From positions 1-25,077 of the forward strand of contig JBJTUF010000247.1 in NCBI GenBank assembly GCA_046080565.1: 25,077 bases of DNA, written 5' to 3'. Under the pieces are notes generated by a model that saw only the letters and a list, made by a program, of their open reading frames with translations, was not told where the DNA came from and did no database searches. Positions 1 to 6,937 of this stretch are shown here, piece by piece. Numbering within the stretch: position 1 is the stretch's first letter; every line of letters starts with the position of its first letter. The position numbers and the translations under genes were made by a program. This stretch comes from Cuspidothrix sp046080565. Its GTDB lineage: Bacteria; Cyanobacteriota; Cyanobacteriia; Cyanobacteriales; Nostocaceae.

Positions 1-192
1 TAACACTTTCTGGTATATTTCACTTATCATTTTACTCTGTTAGTTCATATTTACTATTTATTACTTATCTTTTTTTGCTCCCACATTCTGTATCTCTTAC
101 TACATAAGCTTTTTCTCCTTCTTGTCCCCCTGTCAGGTAATGATCACCAAGTTAATAATAATATTATTACATATCAAGCTGGAGTAGGAGTA
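1..192. other. Pyrimidine-rich region upstream of the OmpA-like gene
   Basis: There is no ATG-initiated gene here. The frame of the downstream OmpA-like gene stays open from position 4 to 192 but has no ATG or TTG; the only start codon is the GTG at 193. The conceptual translation of about 49-135 is strongly hydrophobic, which may reflect T-richness or a decayed signal-peptide region. A purine-rich Shine-Dalgarno-like stretch (GGAGTAGGAGTA) covers 181-192. Confidence 0.4.
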
Positions 193-1185
193 GTGATCAC
201 ATCCTATCCTCAAAGTGATAGAAATATCATTCAAGATAATAAATTTTCCGAATTAGAAGGATTAAGTATAGACTTAAATAATCAGCATAATGTAGGCGTA
301 GAAGACTTTCAAAATGGAGACGGACCAAACCCACCAAGAAATTCTCCGAACCGCAAATTAGATACAGCGAATGCTGCTATTAATAGTCCTAAATTTCTCA
401 GTGATAATTTTTTCTTAGGACTCAAGTCCACCGTAGGTATTGATGGTATATCTGAACCTAATTCCCAAGTTGATATTTATCAAATTACAGGAAAAACAGC
501 CTATGGTTTTTTAACTGAGAAAATAGCCAGCACAACCACAGATAACCAAGGTAAATTTAGCGCAGATTTAAGTAACTTACAGCCAGGAGATCGAATTAGT
601 GCGATCGCTACTTTACCCCAATATGGTACATCTGAACCCGCTTATCCTGCCATAATTCGGCCTATTGATCCTAACCAACCGATGGTGATTACCAAGAAAT
701 TATATCCACCATCCCTGCAATGTTTAACACCAGTTGTGGAAAAAACTCCCCCCATAGAAATACCCAATGAACCACCAGAAATACCGCCAGAACCTATTAA
801 ACTAAAAGTTCCTAAAAACATCCACTTTGCACTAGATAAATATAATATTAGTCCAGCTAGTGCCAAAATCCTAGATAAAATTGCTCAAGTATTAAGAGAT
901 AATCCCTCAATCATAGTTGAAATTTATGGACATACAGACTATCGCGCTAGTAATCAATATAATATTCGATTAGGAGCAAATAGAGCTAAGTCAACCAGAA
1001 ATTACCTCATTCGTCAAGGTATTTCCCCAGAAAGAATGTCCATTCGTTCCTACGGAGAAACTCAACTATTAAAACCTGGTAATAGTAAACTAGATCATGC
1101 CCGCAACCGGCGTTCAGAATTTATTTTCAAAGATATTCGTGGCATAGAAGTAATAGTACAAGAAACAGATTTACAGTTGGAGTAA
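193..1185 (+). CDS. OmpA family peptidoglycan-binding protein, N-terminus uncertain
   Basis: The C-terminal part, residues about 207-313, is an OmpA-like domain. The typical motif GHTDYRASNQYN followed by RLGANRAKS supplies the Asp (D249) and Arg (R264) that bind diaminopimelate in peptidoglycan in this family. Residues about 75-150 look like an Ig-like or carboxypeptidase-regulatory-like beta domain (SEPNSQVDIYQI, then DNQGKFSADLSNLQPGD). A proline-rich linker (about 183-203) joins the two. The start is GTG at 193 with a purine-rich Shine-Dalgarno region just upstream. No signal peptide follows this start, which is odd for an envelope protein, and the frame is open back to position 4, so the true N-terminus may be lost or frameshifted. 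The secreted lamin-tail gene begins 77 bp downstream on the same strand. The probable role is tethering an envelope or surface complex to the wall; the partner is inferred from position only. Confidence 0.8.
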   Translation: MITSYPQSDRNIIQDNKFSELEGLSIDLNNQHNVGVEDFQNGDGPNPPRNSPNRKLDTANAAINSPKFLSDNFFLGLKSTVGIDGISEPNSQVDIYQITGKTAYGFLTEKIASTTTDNQGKFSADLSNLQPGDRISAIATLPQYGTSEPAYPAIIRPIDPNQPMVITKKLYPPSLQCLTPVVEKTPPIEIPNEPPEIPPEPIKLKVPKNIHFALDKYNISPASAKILDKIAQVLRDNPSIIVEIYGHTDYRASNQYNIRLGANRAKSTRNYLIRQGISPERMSIRSYGETQLLKPGNSKLDHARNRRSEFIFKDIRGIEVIVQETDLQLE

Positions 1186-1262
1186 TAAACAGGAATACAC
1201 ATTGTTGCTTACAATATCTTGTCATCTGAAACTCTAAATTATAATCATTCAACAAACTATTT

Positions 1263-4200
1263 ATGAGCCTATTATCTCAATATTTTTCACAAATAATGTT
1301 CTTGGGGAGATCCTCTAAAAATAAACCCTCGTCATCTAGACACGATCTACCACAACTATCTATCAAATACCAAACAAAATGGCTTGGTAGCCTTCTATTC
1401 TTGGTTTCTTGGGCTTATTGGATACAACCAGTGCAAGCTGAAGGTAGCAGAGACTTACACCCTTCTGGTATTAGTGGTTTTCGAGCTAACCTGGAATGGT
1501 ACGGAAGTGCATTCTGGGGACCGACTACTGCACCTCCTGGTGCTACTAATTTTCAAAACAATTCCTTACGGCGGCGCACCTTACTACAAGTTTATGCTAA
1601 TGCTGGCGAATATACTCTCTTGGGTTCTAGTTCCGAAGGGGTCAGTAATGCTCAGATTACTATTTTTGGTAGTAAAAGCGGGCGAATTGGTGATGAAATT
1701 CTGTCTGATCAAAAATTTCAATGTTCCGCTCAAAGAACTTCAACAGGAAATACAAATTTAGGTAAAATCACTAGCCGAACTCAAGAATTAGTCGGTCCAG
1801 ACACCATTACAAATGCGACAAATGGCACACCAGGTAATGCAATTTCTGGCGCCTATGTACCTTGTTACTATCAAGTTCCTACTACTGGAATTTATTATGT
1901 AGTTTTCTACGGAGTTGGTGGAAGCAATACGGATATTGGTACTAATACAAGGAATAATGGAGCTATTAATTTTACTAGCCAGGATAATGGTAGCAATGGT
2001 TCAAATGCTAATATAACCGCATGGGATGTCACAGTCCGTAGTAGTCTAACTTCGACAACGGATATTAAAGGGCGACTATTTACAGACTATTTGGCACTCA
2101 CTACGGGAGATAATAGTAGACCTATCAATTCTCAGTTTTATGTTGTGACGAAAGATGGTTATCAATATAGAACCGGCTTAAATGGATTAGATCCCAATGG
2201 TTTTTTAGTATATGGTAATGATGTTGGTTACTTAGATAGTGATGGAGTAACTCCTCTTTATCATAATCTCGTTAATGACATAAATAGTCCTTTATTGGAA
2301 ACACCCCAAGGCGGAGTCAATATTGCGCCACCCAATCACGTTATTTTCTTTAATACTCCTGACAATAATTCTCTCATAGCTCTTGGACTACCTATATCAG
2401 CCACATTACCAGAGATAACTAATTCAAGTTTCACTGGTACATTGACCTCAAACACCTCCAATTATCAAACTGGAGGAACATTCAAATTCGACAGCAATGT
2501 ATTAAGTATTTATCAAATTATCATCAGCAAAGATGGCATAAATTTTGACTCCAGTAATCCTAATAATCGGTTATTACAGGGAAAAATACTATCATCCACA
2601 AATCAAACCGTTATCTGGGACGGTAAAGATAATACTGGCAACTATTTCCCAGTTGGCACATATTCGACTATTATCCGCAACCGTGGTGGTGAATACCACT
2701 TTCCACTGTTTGATGCTGAAAATAACACTCTTGGAGGCCCAACTTTTACTCTCCTCAATGCAACGAACCCATTAGGGCAAAATACAGGATTTTATGATGA
2801 TCGTGGTTATACAACCATCGGGGGAACTACTGTGGGAACAGTGGGAAGCGTTCTTTGTGGAACTAATCCACCCAATCCATCTAGTAGTAATTTAGATTCA
2901 GGATTTAATACTTTTAGCAATCAACGAGCTTTTGGCGTAAGTTCTGGCGGGAGTACTAACACCGTTTGTACAGGCTCATTTGGTGATACCAAAGGCTTAG
3001 ATATATGGACTTATGTTCCCAGTGTAGCAAAGTTTGTCCCTGTGAAAATTGTTGATGTTGTTTCCCCCACTGCTGGCAAAATCATCATCAATGAAGTATT
3101 ACACAAGGAAACAGGAACAACTACTGCTACCAATGATGAATTTATTGAACTCTACAATTCTTCTGCATCAGCCGTAGACTTAAGTGGTTTTATTTTATCA
3201 GATGGCCACTTAACCGCAAGCGATAATGATGGTGCTACTAATGGCTTTACCTACACATTTCCCAATGGTACAACCTTACAACCAGGGCAATATGCGGTAA
3301 TTTGGATTGGTGATAAAAATGCCAATAATCAAGCGGCAGGAGCAGCGTTTCAAAGTTGGTTGGGACTAACTCCTAAACTGAATAACACAGGTGATGATGT
3401 TTGGTTATACGACAATCTAAATAAAATAGTTGACTATATCGCTTATGGTACGGGTAGTGAGATTAATATACCTCCAGATAGTGTTCTCAATCTTTGGGAC
3501 AATACCTATCAGTCTAGTTTAGCTACAACTGCTCCAGGTCAGTCTATCAGTTTGACTGCAAATGGTACTGATACCAATACGACAGCTTGCTGGGAAGCGA
3601 CAACCAGTAATAATGCTAGTGCCAACTGTACCAGTTTTTTACCAACTATAGATACTGATACTATCGCCTCTCGAATCACTAGCGTCGGGAAAAATAATAA
3701 TGGGAGTATACCAAAATTGATTTTAGTAAAACGTATCACTAGAATTAATGATACAGATTATACCAATTTCATTGATGGTAACAGCAATGTACCTACAGCT
3801 GATCCTAGCTATGTATCACCATCTTATGCTCTAGATGATAACAATCCTAAGTGGCCTGCTGGTTATTTAGGTGGTTTGATTAATGCTGGTGTGCTTAAAG
3901 CCGGTGATGAGATAGATTACACAATTTATTTTCTTTCTACTGGAACAGCTAATGCTACCAATGTTACTTTATGTGACTTAGTACCAAGTAATGTTACTTT
4001 TGTTCCTACGGCTTTTAATACTTTAACACCTAATGATGGTGGTATACTAGGTATAGACCAGGGTATAGCTTTAGCTATTGGCAATAGTGTTCCTACTCAT
4101 TATCTCACTAATCTTGCTGATACAGATAGAGGTACTTTTTATTCTCCTAATGATTCTAATATACCTGCTTCCTGTGGTACTAATACTAACGGTGCTGTAG

Positions 4201-4307
4201 TAGTAAATATCACTAACAGCAATTTATCTAATCTACCTCCTGCTGCTGGTTCTGGGACTCCAATAAATTCCTATGGGTTTGTGCGCTTCCGGGGCAAGAT
4301 TAAATAG
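1263..4307 (+). CDS. Secreted lamin-tail domain surface protein, DUF11-like C-terminus
   Basis: This is a 1014-residue, Thr/Asn/Gly-rich exported protein. Its N-terminus is long, with a hydrophobic core (KWLGSLLFLVSWAYW) and a probable cleavage after QPVQA, residue 59. ATG at 1296 (residue 12) is an alternative start; a TATAAT hexamer at 1240-1245 would place a transcript start too close to 1263 but suits 1296. Residues about 603-776 form a lamin-tail domain (IIINEVL, NDEFIELYN, VDLSGFILSD, then LQPGQYAVIW and DDVWLYD), a beta-sandwich found in bacterial secreted proteins. Residues about 879 onward (GDEIDYTIYFLSTGTANATN) resemble a DUF11-type extracellular repeat. The rest is beta-rich, with paired cysteines but no enzyme motif. 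The chain ends in SYGFVRFRGKIK. An adhesive or structural surface role in partnership with the upstream OmpA-like protein is inferred, not shown. Confidence 0.82.
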   Translation: MSLLSQYFSQIMFLGRSSKNKPSSSRHDLPQLSIKYQTKWLGSLLFLVSWAYWIQPVQAEGSRDLHPSGISGFRANLEWYGSAFWGPTTAPPGATNFQNNSLRRRTLLQVYANAGEYTLLGSSSEGVSNAQITIFGSKSGRIGDEILSDQKFQCSAQRTSTGNTNLGKITSRTQELVGPDTITNATNGTPGNAISGAYVPCYYQVPTTGIYYVVFYGVGGSNTDIGTNTRNNGAINFTSQDNGSNGSNANITAWDVTVRSSLTSTTDIKGRLFTDYLALTTGDNSRPINSQFYVVTKDGYQYRTGLNGLDPNGFLVYGNDVGYLDSDGVTPLYHNLVNDINSPLLETPQGGVNIAPPNHVIFFNTPDNNSLIALGLPISATLPEITNSSFTGTLTSNTSNYQTGGTFKFDSNVLSIYQIIISKDGINFDSSNPNNRLLQGKILSSTNQTVIWDGKDNTGNYFPVGTYSTIIRNRGGEYHFPLFDAENNTLGGPTFTLLNATNPLGQNTGFYDDRGYTTIGGTTVGTVGSVLCGTNPPNPSSSNLDSGFNTFSNQRAFGVSSGGSTNTVCTGSFGDTKGLDIWTYVPSVAKFVPVKIVDVVSPTAGKIIINEVLHKETGTTTATNDEFIELYNSSASAVDLSGFILSDGHLTASDNDGATNGFTYTFPNGTTLQPGQYAVIWIGDKNANNQAAGAAFQSWLGLTPKLNNTGDDVWLYDNLNKIVDYIAYGTGSEINIPPDSVLNLWDNTYQSSLATTAPGQSISLTANGTDTNTTACWEATTSNNASANCTSFLPTIDTDTIASRITSVGKNNNGSIPKLILVKRITRINDTDYTNFIDGNSNVPTADPSYVSPSYALDDNNPKWPAGYLGGLINAGVLKAGDEIDYTIYFLSTGTANATNVTLCDLVPSNVTFVPTAFNTLTPNDGGILGIDQGIALAIGNSVPTHYLTNLADTDRGTFYSPNDSNIPASCGTNTNGAVVVNITNSNLSNLPPAAGSGTPINSYGFVRFRGKIK

Positions 4308-4325
4308 AGTAATAGCCATTTGTGT

Positions 4326-4351
4326 GGAAACGTTCCATGGAACGTCTCTAC
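4326..4351 (+). terminator. Palindrome ACGTTCCATGGAACGT with T-run, likely terminator
   Basis: The perfect 16-bp palindrome ACGTTCCATGGAACGT (4330-4345) lies inside a slightly longer imperfect one, and six T residues follow at 4354-4359. It starts 18 bp after the stop of the lamin-tail gene. A related hairpin occurs at 12117-12144, so it also belongs to a small dispersed palindrome family. The remaining AT-rich stretch 4360-4496 shows nothing recognisable. Confidence 0.5.
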
Positions 4352-4501
4352 AATTTTTTCACTGACTGTCTGATGAGTTACATACTAATTTATTCATTGT
4401 TCTCTAATCTTTCTTCCTAAAATAAAAAAACTTTTTACCTCACTAGCATAGTGAACAGCTATATTTCTCTTTTTTCCCAAATGTGTAATTAATTTTGCCT
4501 A

Positions 4502-4594
4502 TAGGATTTACGCATTCTAACCAAATGTAGGGGTTTGAGATTGCTTCCTTACGTCGCAATGACAGTATTTTAGGTAGGTTTTGCGTAAGTCCAG
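4502..4594 (+). mobile_element. 93-bp miniature element, copy A
   Basis: A non-coding 93-bp element with imperfect terminal inverted repeats (TAGGATTTACGCA at the left; the reverse complement of the right end is CTGGACTTACGCA). It is flanked by a perfect 5-bp duplication GCCTA at 4497-4501 and 4595-4599. The core contains TTTGAGATTGCTTCC and TCGCAATGACAGTATTT, shared with copies at 4630, 16343 and 19535. It has no transposase, so it would be moved in trans as a MITE. Confidence 0.85.
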
Positions 4595-4629
4595 GCCTAG
4601 TTACTTGTTACGTATTTTTGACAAAAATA

Positions 4630-4722
4630 TAGGACTTACGCATTTTAACTAAATCTAGGGGTTTGAGATTGCTTCCTTCCCTCGCAATGACAGTATTTGA
4701 AGTAGGTTTTGCGTAAGTCCAG
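4630..4722 (+). mobile_element. 93-bp miniature element, copy B
   Basis: Same length and orientation as copy A, 35 bp downstream of it. Ends are TAGGACTTACGCA and TGCGTAAGTCCAG. The perfect 5-bp direct repeat AAATA lies at 4625-4629 and 4723-4727. The different target duplications of A and B indicate two independent insertions, not a tandem duplication. It sits about 78 bp upstream of the CIRCE operator. Confidence 0.85.
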
Positions 4723-4799
4723 AAATATTAAAAATCATTTACATCCTTGAATTAATCTTCTACATTATTGAATAATACAATGTAACAAGCTAGTGAAAC

Positions 4800-4826
4800 C
4801 TAGCACTCACAAGGCTTGAGTGCTAA
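4800..4826 (+). promoter_or_regulatory. CIRCE operator (HrcA repressor site)
   Basis: CTAGCACTC (4800-4808), nine spacer bases, then GAGTGCTAA (4818-4826). This matches the CIRCE consensus TTAGCACTC-N9-GAGTGCTAA at 17 of 18 arm positions with the exact N9 spacing. CIRCE is the binding site of the heat-shock repressor HrcA and in cyanobacteria normally precedes groESL or groEL2. Here the next gene is the unknown small protein at 4965. A possible -10 (TACAAT, 4776-4781) just upstream would put the operator at the transcript 5' end, the usual CIRCE position; no good -35 is visible. Confidence 0.85.
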
Positions 4827-4964
4827 ACAAACGTCGAACATCGAAACTGATGTAGTAGGCAAAAATTCTACTTTTTGAAATGTAATTAACGGACTTTTCC
4901 TTAATAGTTTTTTGCCCAAAACTGAGGTTTATTGGCAATAGATGAATTCATGAGGAGAATTAGA

Positions 4965-5318
4965 ATGATTAAATACAGTTTCAATTTAATAGGTGTGTCT
5001 CCGGTTCTACATTTTTTTAATCACCAACAACAGACTTTAACAAAACCACAACACCAGGGGATAGAATATCTAGGAACTCACATTTGTACATTAGATGCGT
5101 TTTTAGCATCTGTAGAACCACTACCGATAAAATGGGGATGGAATTTAGATCAAGTAGTAGATACAGTAATTGAGTTTTGGTTGAATAATGCTGAAAGTAT
5201 TGAATATTGGAAATCTCGCTTAAAAGATGCGGGACATGATAGCCTACTTGTAGCTAGAGTAGCAGATATCAAATCTTTATCGGGGGAATTTGAATCACTA
5301 TTGGGGAAAAACTTGTAA
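4965..5318 (+). CDS. Hypothetical protein, putatively CIRCE/HrcA-controlled
   Basis: A 117-residue soluble protein, not recognised as a named family. ATG at 4965 was chosen because AGGAGA at 4952-4957 forms a well-placed Shine-Dalgarno; the frame extends upstream to ATG 4950 and TTG 4932, both less well supported. The protein has a hydrophobic N-terminal strand (IKYSFNLIGVSPVLHFF), a Trp-rich middle (IKWGWNLDQVV, IEFWLNN) and a charged, mostly helical C-terminal half. It has no signal peptide, membrane segment or catalytic motif. A CIRCE operator lies 138 bp upstream, so heat-shock induction is predicted. Its stop codon is 2 bp from that of the converging ATP-grasp gene, leaving no room for a terminator. 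Confidence 0.65.
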   Translation: MIKYSFNLIGVSPVLHFFNHQQQTLTKPQHQGIEYLGTHICTLDAFLASVEPLPIKWGWNLDQVVDTVIEFWLNNAESIEYWKSRLKDAGHDSLLVARVADIKSLSGEFESLLGKNL

Positions 5319-5320
5319 AC

Positions 5321-6307
5321 TTAACTCTCATTTTCTAAAATTTTCAGAATCTTCAAATACAAATTTTCTACTCTCTGCGCAGCAATTTCACTACTAGCAG
5401 CATAGTGATTTAACCCAGGAGAACCATTTACTTCAATCAAAGTATAATCTATCGTGGGACTGGTTATATCATCAGTGAGTATATCCACCCCTGCTAATCT
5501 CAGTCCTATATCTTTAGTAATATTAATTGTTAATTTTTGAAAGTTTGGATGAATGCTTTCGGAAAAATCTACTGCTTCACCACCACTGGATAAATTTGCG
5601 CTATCTAACAGATAAACAATATCATTTTCTGAAATCACGCTATCTAAAGTGAGATTTTGATGTTGTAATTTTTGAGAAATCCGAAAATCATCAAATTTGA
5701 TAATGTTCTTTCTGCCCATATTCCTAAATTTTTCTTGCTTTTGTTGTAGCAACTCTAAAATATTAGATTTACCATCACCAACTACAAACAGAGGAATTCT
5801 TTGATAAGCGGCCATAATTTCATTATCTAAAACCAGAACTCTATAGTCATTACCACTATAAAATTTTTCGACAATCAACTCTGGTTTAATTTGGAATATT
5901 TTCTTGGCTACATGATAATATTCTGTTTGATTATGTACCTTAGTGACTAATATCCCTTGACTCATATTCAAAGGTTTTACAATCACAGGAAAACCTAATT
6001 TTTCAGCATACTTAAATCCATCATCAATATTTCTAGGATGGGCTAATTTAGCACATAAATGATCATTAAAAAAAGTCTTGCCTTCTGTGACTTTATATCC
6101 AAACTGCTTGAGAAAAAAATTACTATATGCTTTATCTTTAGCCAATTCTGCGGAAGCAAATCCGTTAATATTCAATTTAGCGTGGTTAAAAACTGACTTT
6201 TTACCATTTTGAAAGGTAATATGACCCACTAATTCATATTCTGGTTCAACTAGAACTACAGCCCCTATTTGCAATGCTAATTTTTGGATGATAGATGTGA
6301 TTGGCAT
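5321..6307 (-). CDS. ATP-grasp ligase, cyanophycin-synthetase-like ATP-grasp domain
   Basis: This 328-residue protein (ATG at 6307; the frame continues 8 codons to a TTG) has the ATP-grasp fold signature. VIVKPLNMSQG (residues 108-118) carries the ATP-binding lysine and glycine loop, LIVEKFYSGNDYRVLVL lies at 144-160, and LAGVDILTDD with IEVNGSPGLNHY (271-302) carries the Mg-binding Asp, Glu and Asn. The segment LSSGGEAVDFSESIHP (239-254) and the C-terminal EVN-PG motif resemble the ATP-grasp part of cyanophycin synthetase and of bifunctional glutathione synthases. The Mur-ligase half of cyanophycin synthetase is absent. It therefore probably joins a carboxylate to an amino group using ATP, with unknown substrate. 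It converges on the CIRCE-linked gene with 2 bp between stop codons. A perfect palindrome lies 52-69 bp upstream of its start. Confidence 0.8.
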   Translation of the reverse strand: MPITSIIQKLALQIGAVVLVEPEYELVGHITFQNGKKSVFNHAKLNINGFASAELAKDKAYSNFFLKQFGYKVTEGKTFFNDHLCAKLAHPRNIDDGFKYAEKLGFPVIVKPLNMSQGILVTKVHNQTEYYHVAKKIFQIKPELIVEKFYSGNDYRVLVLDNEIMAAYQRIPLFVVGDGKSNILELLQQKQEKFRNMGRKNIIKFDDFRISQKLQHQNLTLDSVISENDIVYLLDSANLSSGGEAVDFSESIHPNFQKLTINITKDIGLRLAGVDILTDDITSPTIDYTLIEVNGSPGLNHYAASSEIAAQRVENLYLKILKILENES

Positions 6308-6640
6308 TGTTAATTTTCCCAAATTATCCAAAAATTAGCCTGAAAAGCGATCGCAAAAGTTGTAAATTTTTACAACCCTCAAACCTAAAATCACCAAGTT
6401 TAGGTGCAGATGATACAGTGAATTTTATTATTGTATGTACGTTTAAGCACTGAGTTACTCAGTAAATATTGGTTGGCATCCAATAAAACTGAAAATTACC
6501 AGTAAATAAGTTGCTGTACCACACCTTGACAATTTTGAAAATATGTAATAACAAGGTGGCATTAATAAAAGACGCTAGTACATCTTTGTTTCAGAGACAT
6601 ACTAACGCCCTTCACTCAAGTTCATACGCATAAAATAATC
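6308..6640. other. Divergent intergenic region
   Basis: This region separates the leftward ATP-grasp gene from a rightward small gene and should hold both promoters. It contains an HIP1 octamer (6347-6354) and an 18-bp palindrome (6359-6376). No convincing -35/-10 pair, small ORF or RNA was recognised in the rest. Confidence 0.5.
6359..6376. promoter_or_regulatory. Perfect palindrome GTTGTAAA-TT-TTTACAAC, possible operator
   Basis: Two 8-bp arms with a 2-bp centre, with no T-run or GC-rich stem, so it looks more like a dimer-binding operator than a terminator. It lies 52-69 bp upstream of the ATG of the ATP-grasp gene and within the divergent promoter region. The regulator is unknown; it does not fit the NtcA consensus GTA-N8-TAC. 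Confidence 0.4.
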
Positions 6641-6877
6641 ATGCCACAAAATACGGATTGCAAAAATACCAATTCAGAAAATCAAGCTATTACCTACAAA
6701 AAAAGGCTAAATGGTTGGGCGATCGCTCGAATTGTTGCAGAACAAGAAAAGGTCATCATTGCCCGGTTTCGCAGTCGTTCCGATGCAGAAGGCTATATTC
6801 AACACATCCGTCAATTAATTCCTGATGGTGTATTTGAACTTTTCTTTGATTCTCAGCGACAAGAAATTGTCATGTAA
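6641..6877 (+). CDS. Small conserved-type hypothetical protein
   Basis: A 78-residue protein with ATG start and no strong Shine-Dalgarno. The first 18 residues are polar and probably disordered. The remainder (KRLNGWAIARIVAEQEKVIIARFRSRSDAEGYIQHIRQLIPDGVFELFFD) reads as a compact alpha/beta domain with a beta hairpin, a helix and a final strand, similar in style to many small cyanobacterial proteins. It has no membrane segment or catalytic motif. An HIP1 octamer lies inside the gene at 6719-6726. The function is unknown. Confidence 0.6.
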   Translation: MPQNTDCKNTNSENQAITYKKRLNGWAIARIVAEQEKVIIARFRSRSDAEGYIQHIRQLIPDGVFELFFDSQRQEIVM

Positions 6878-6880
6878 ATT

Positions 6881-6903
6881 GGCAAGAGGCAAGAGGTAAG
6901 AGG
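6881..6903 (+). repeat. Short tandem 7-mer repeat (GGCAAGA type)
   Basis: Three 7-mers, GGCAAGA, GGCAAGA, GGTAAGA, in the 60-bp gap between converging genes. The arms ATTGGCA (6878-6884) and TGCCAAT (6924-6930) are complementary and could fold the repeat into a loop. Short tandemly repeated heptamers are characteristic of filamentous cyanobacteria. A similar tract lies at 18547-18574. Confidence 0.6.
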
Positions 6904-6937
6904 TCTATTCTTCTCATCTCCTATGCCAATTGCCAAA

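Noticed and set aside
1384..1761. Open frame inside the lamin-tail gene
   Set aside because: It lies wholly within the well-supported 1263-4307 gene in a different frame and shows no recognisable domain.
4747..4781. TTGAAT and TACAAT as a -35/-10 pair upstream of CIRCE
   Set aside because: The spacer is 23 bp, too long for a standard sigma-70 promoter; only the -10 is kept as a possibility.
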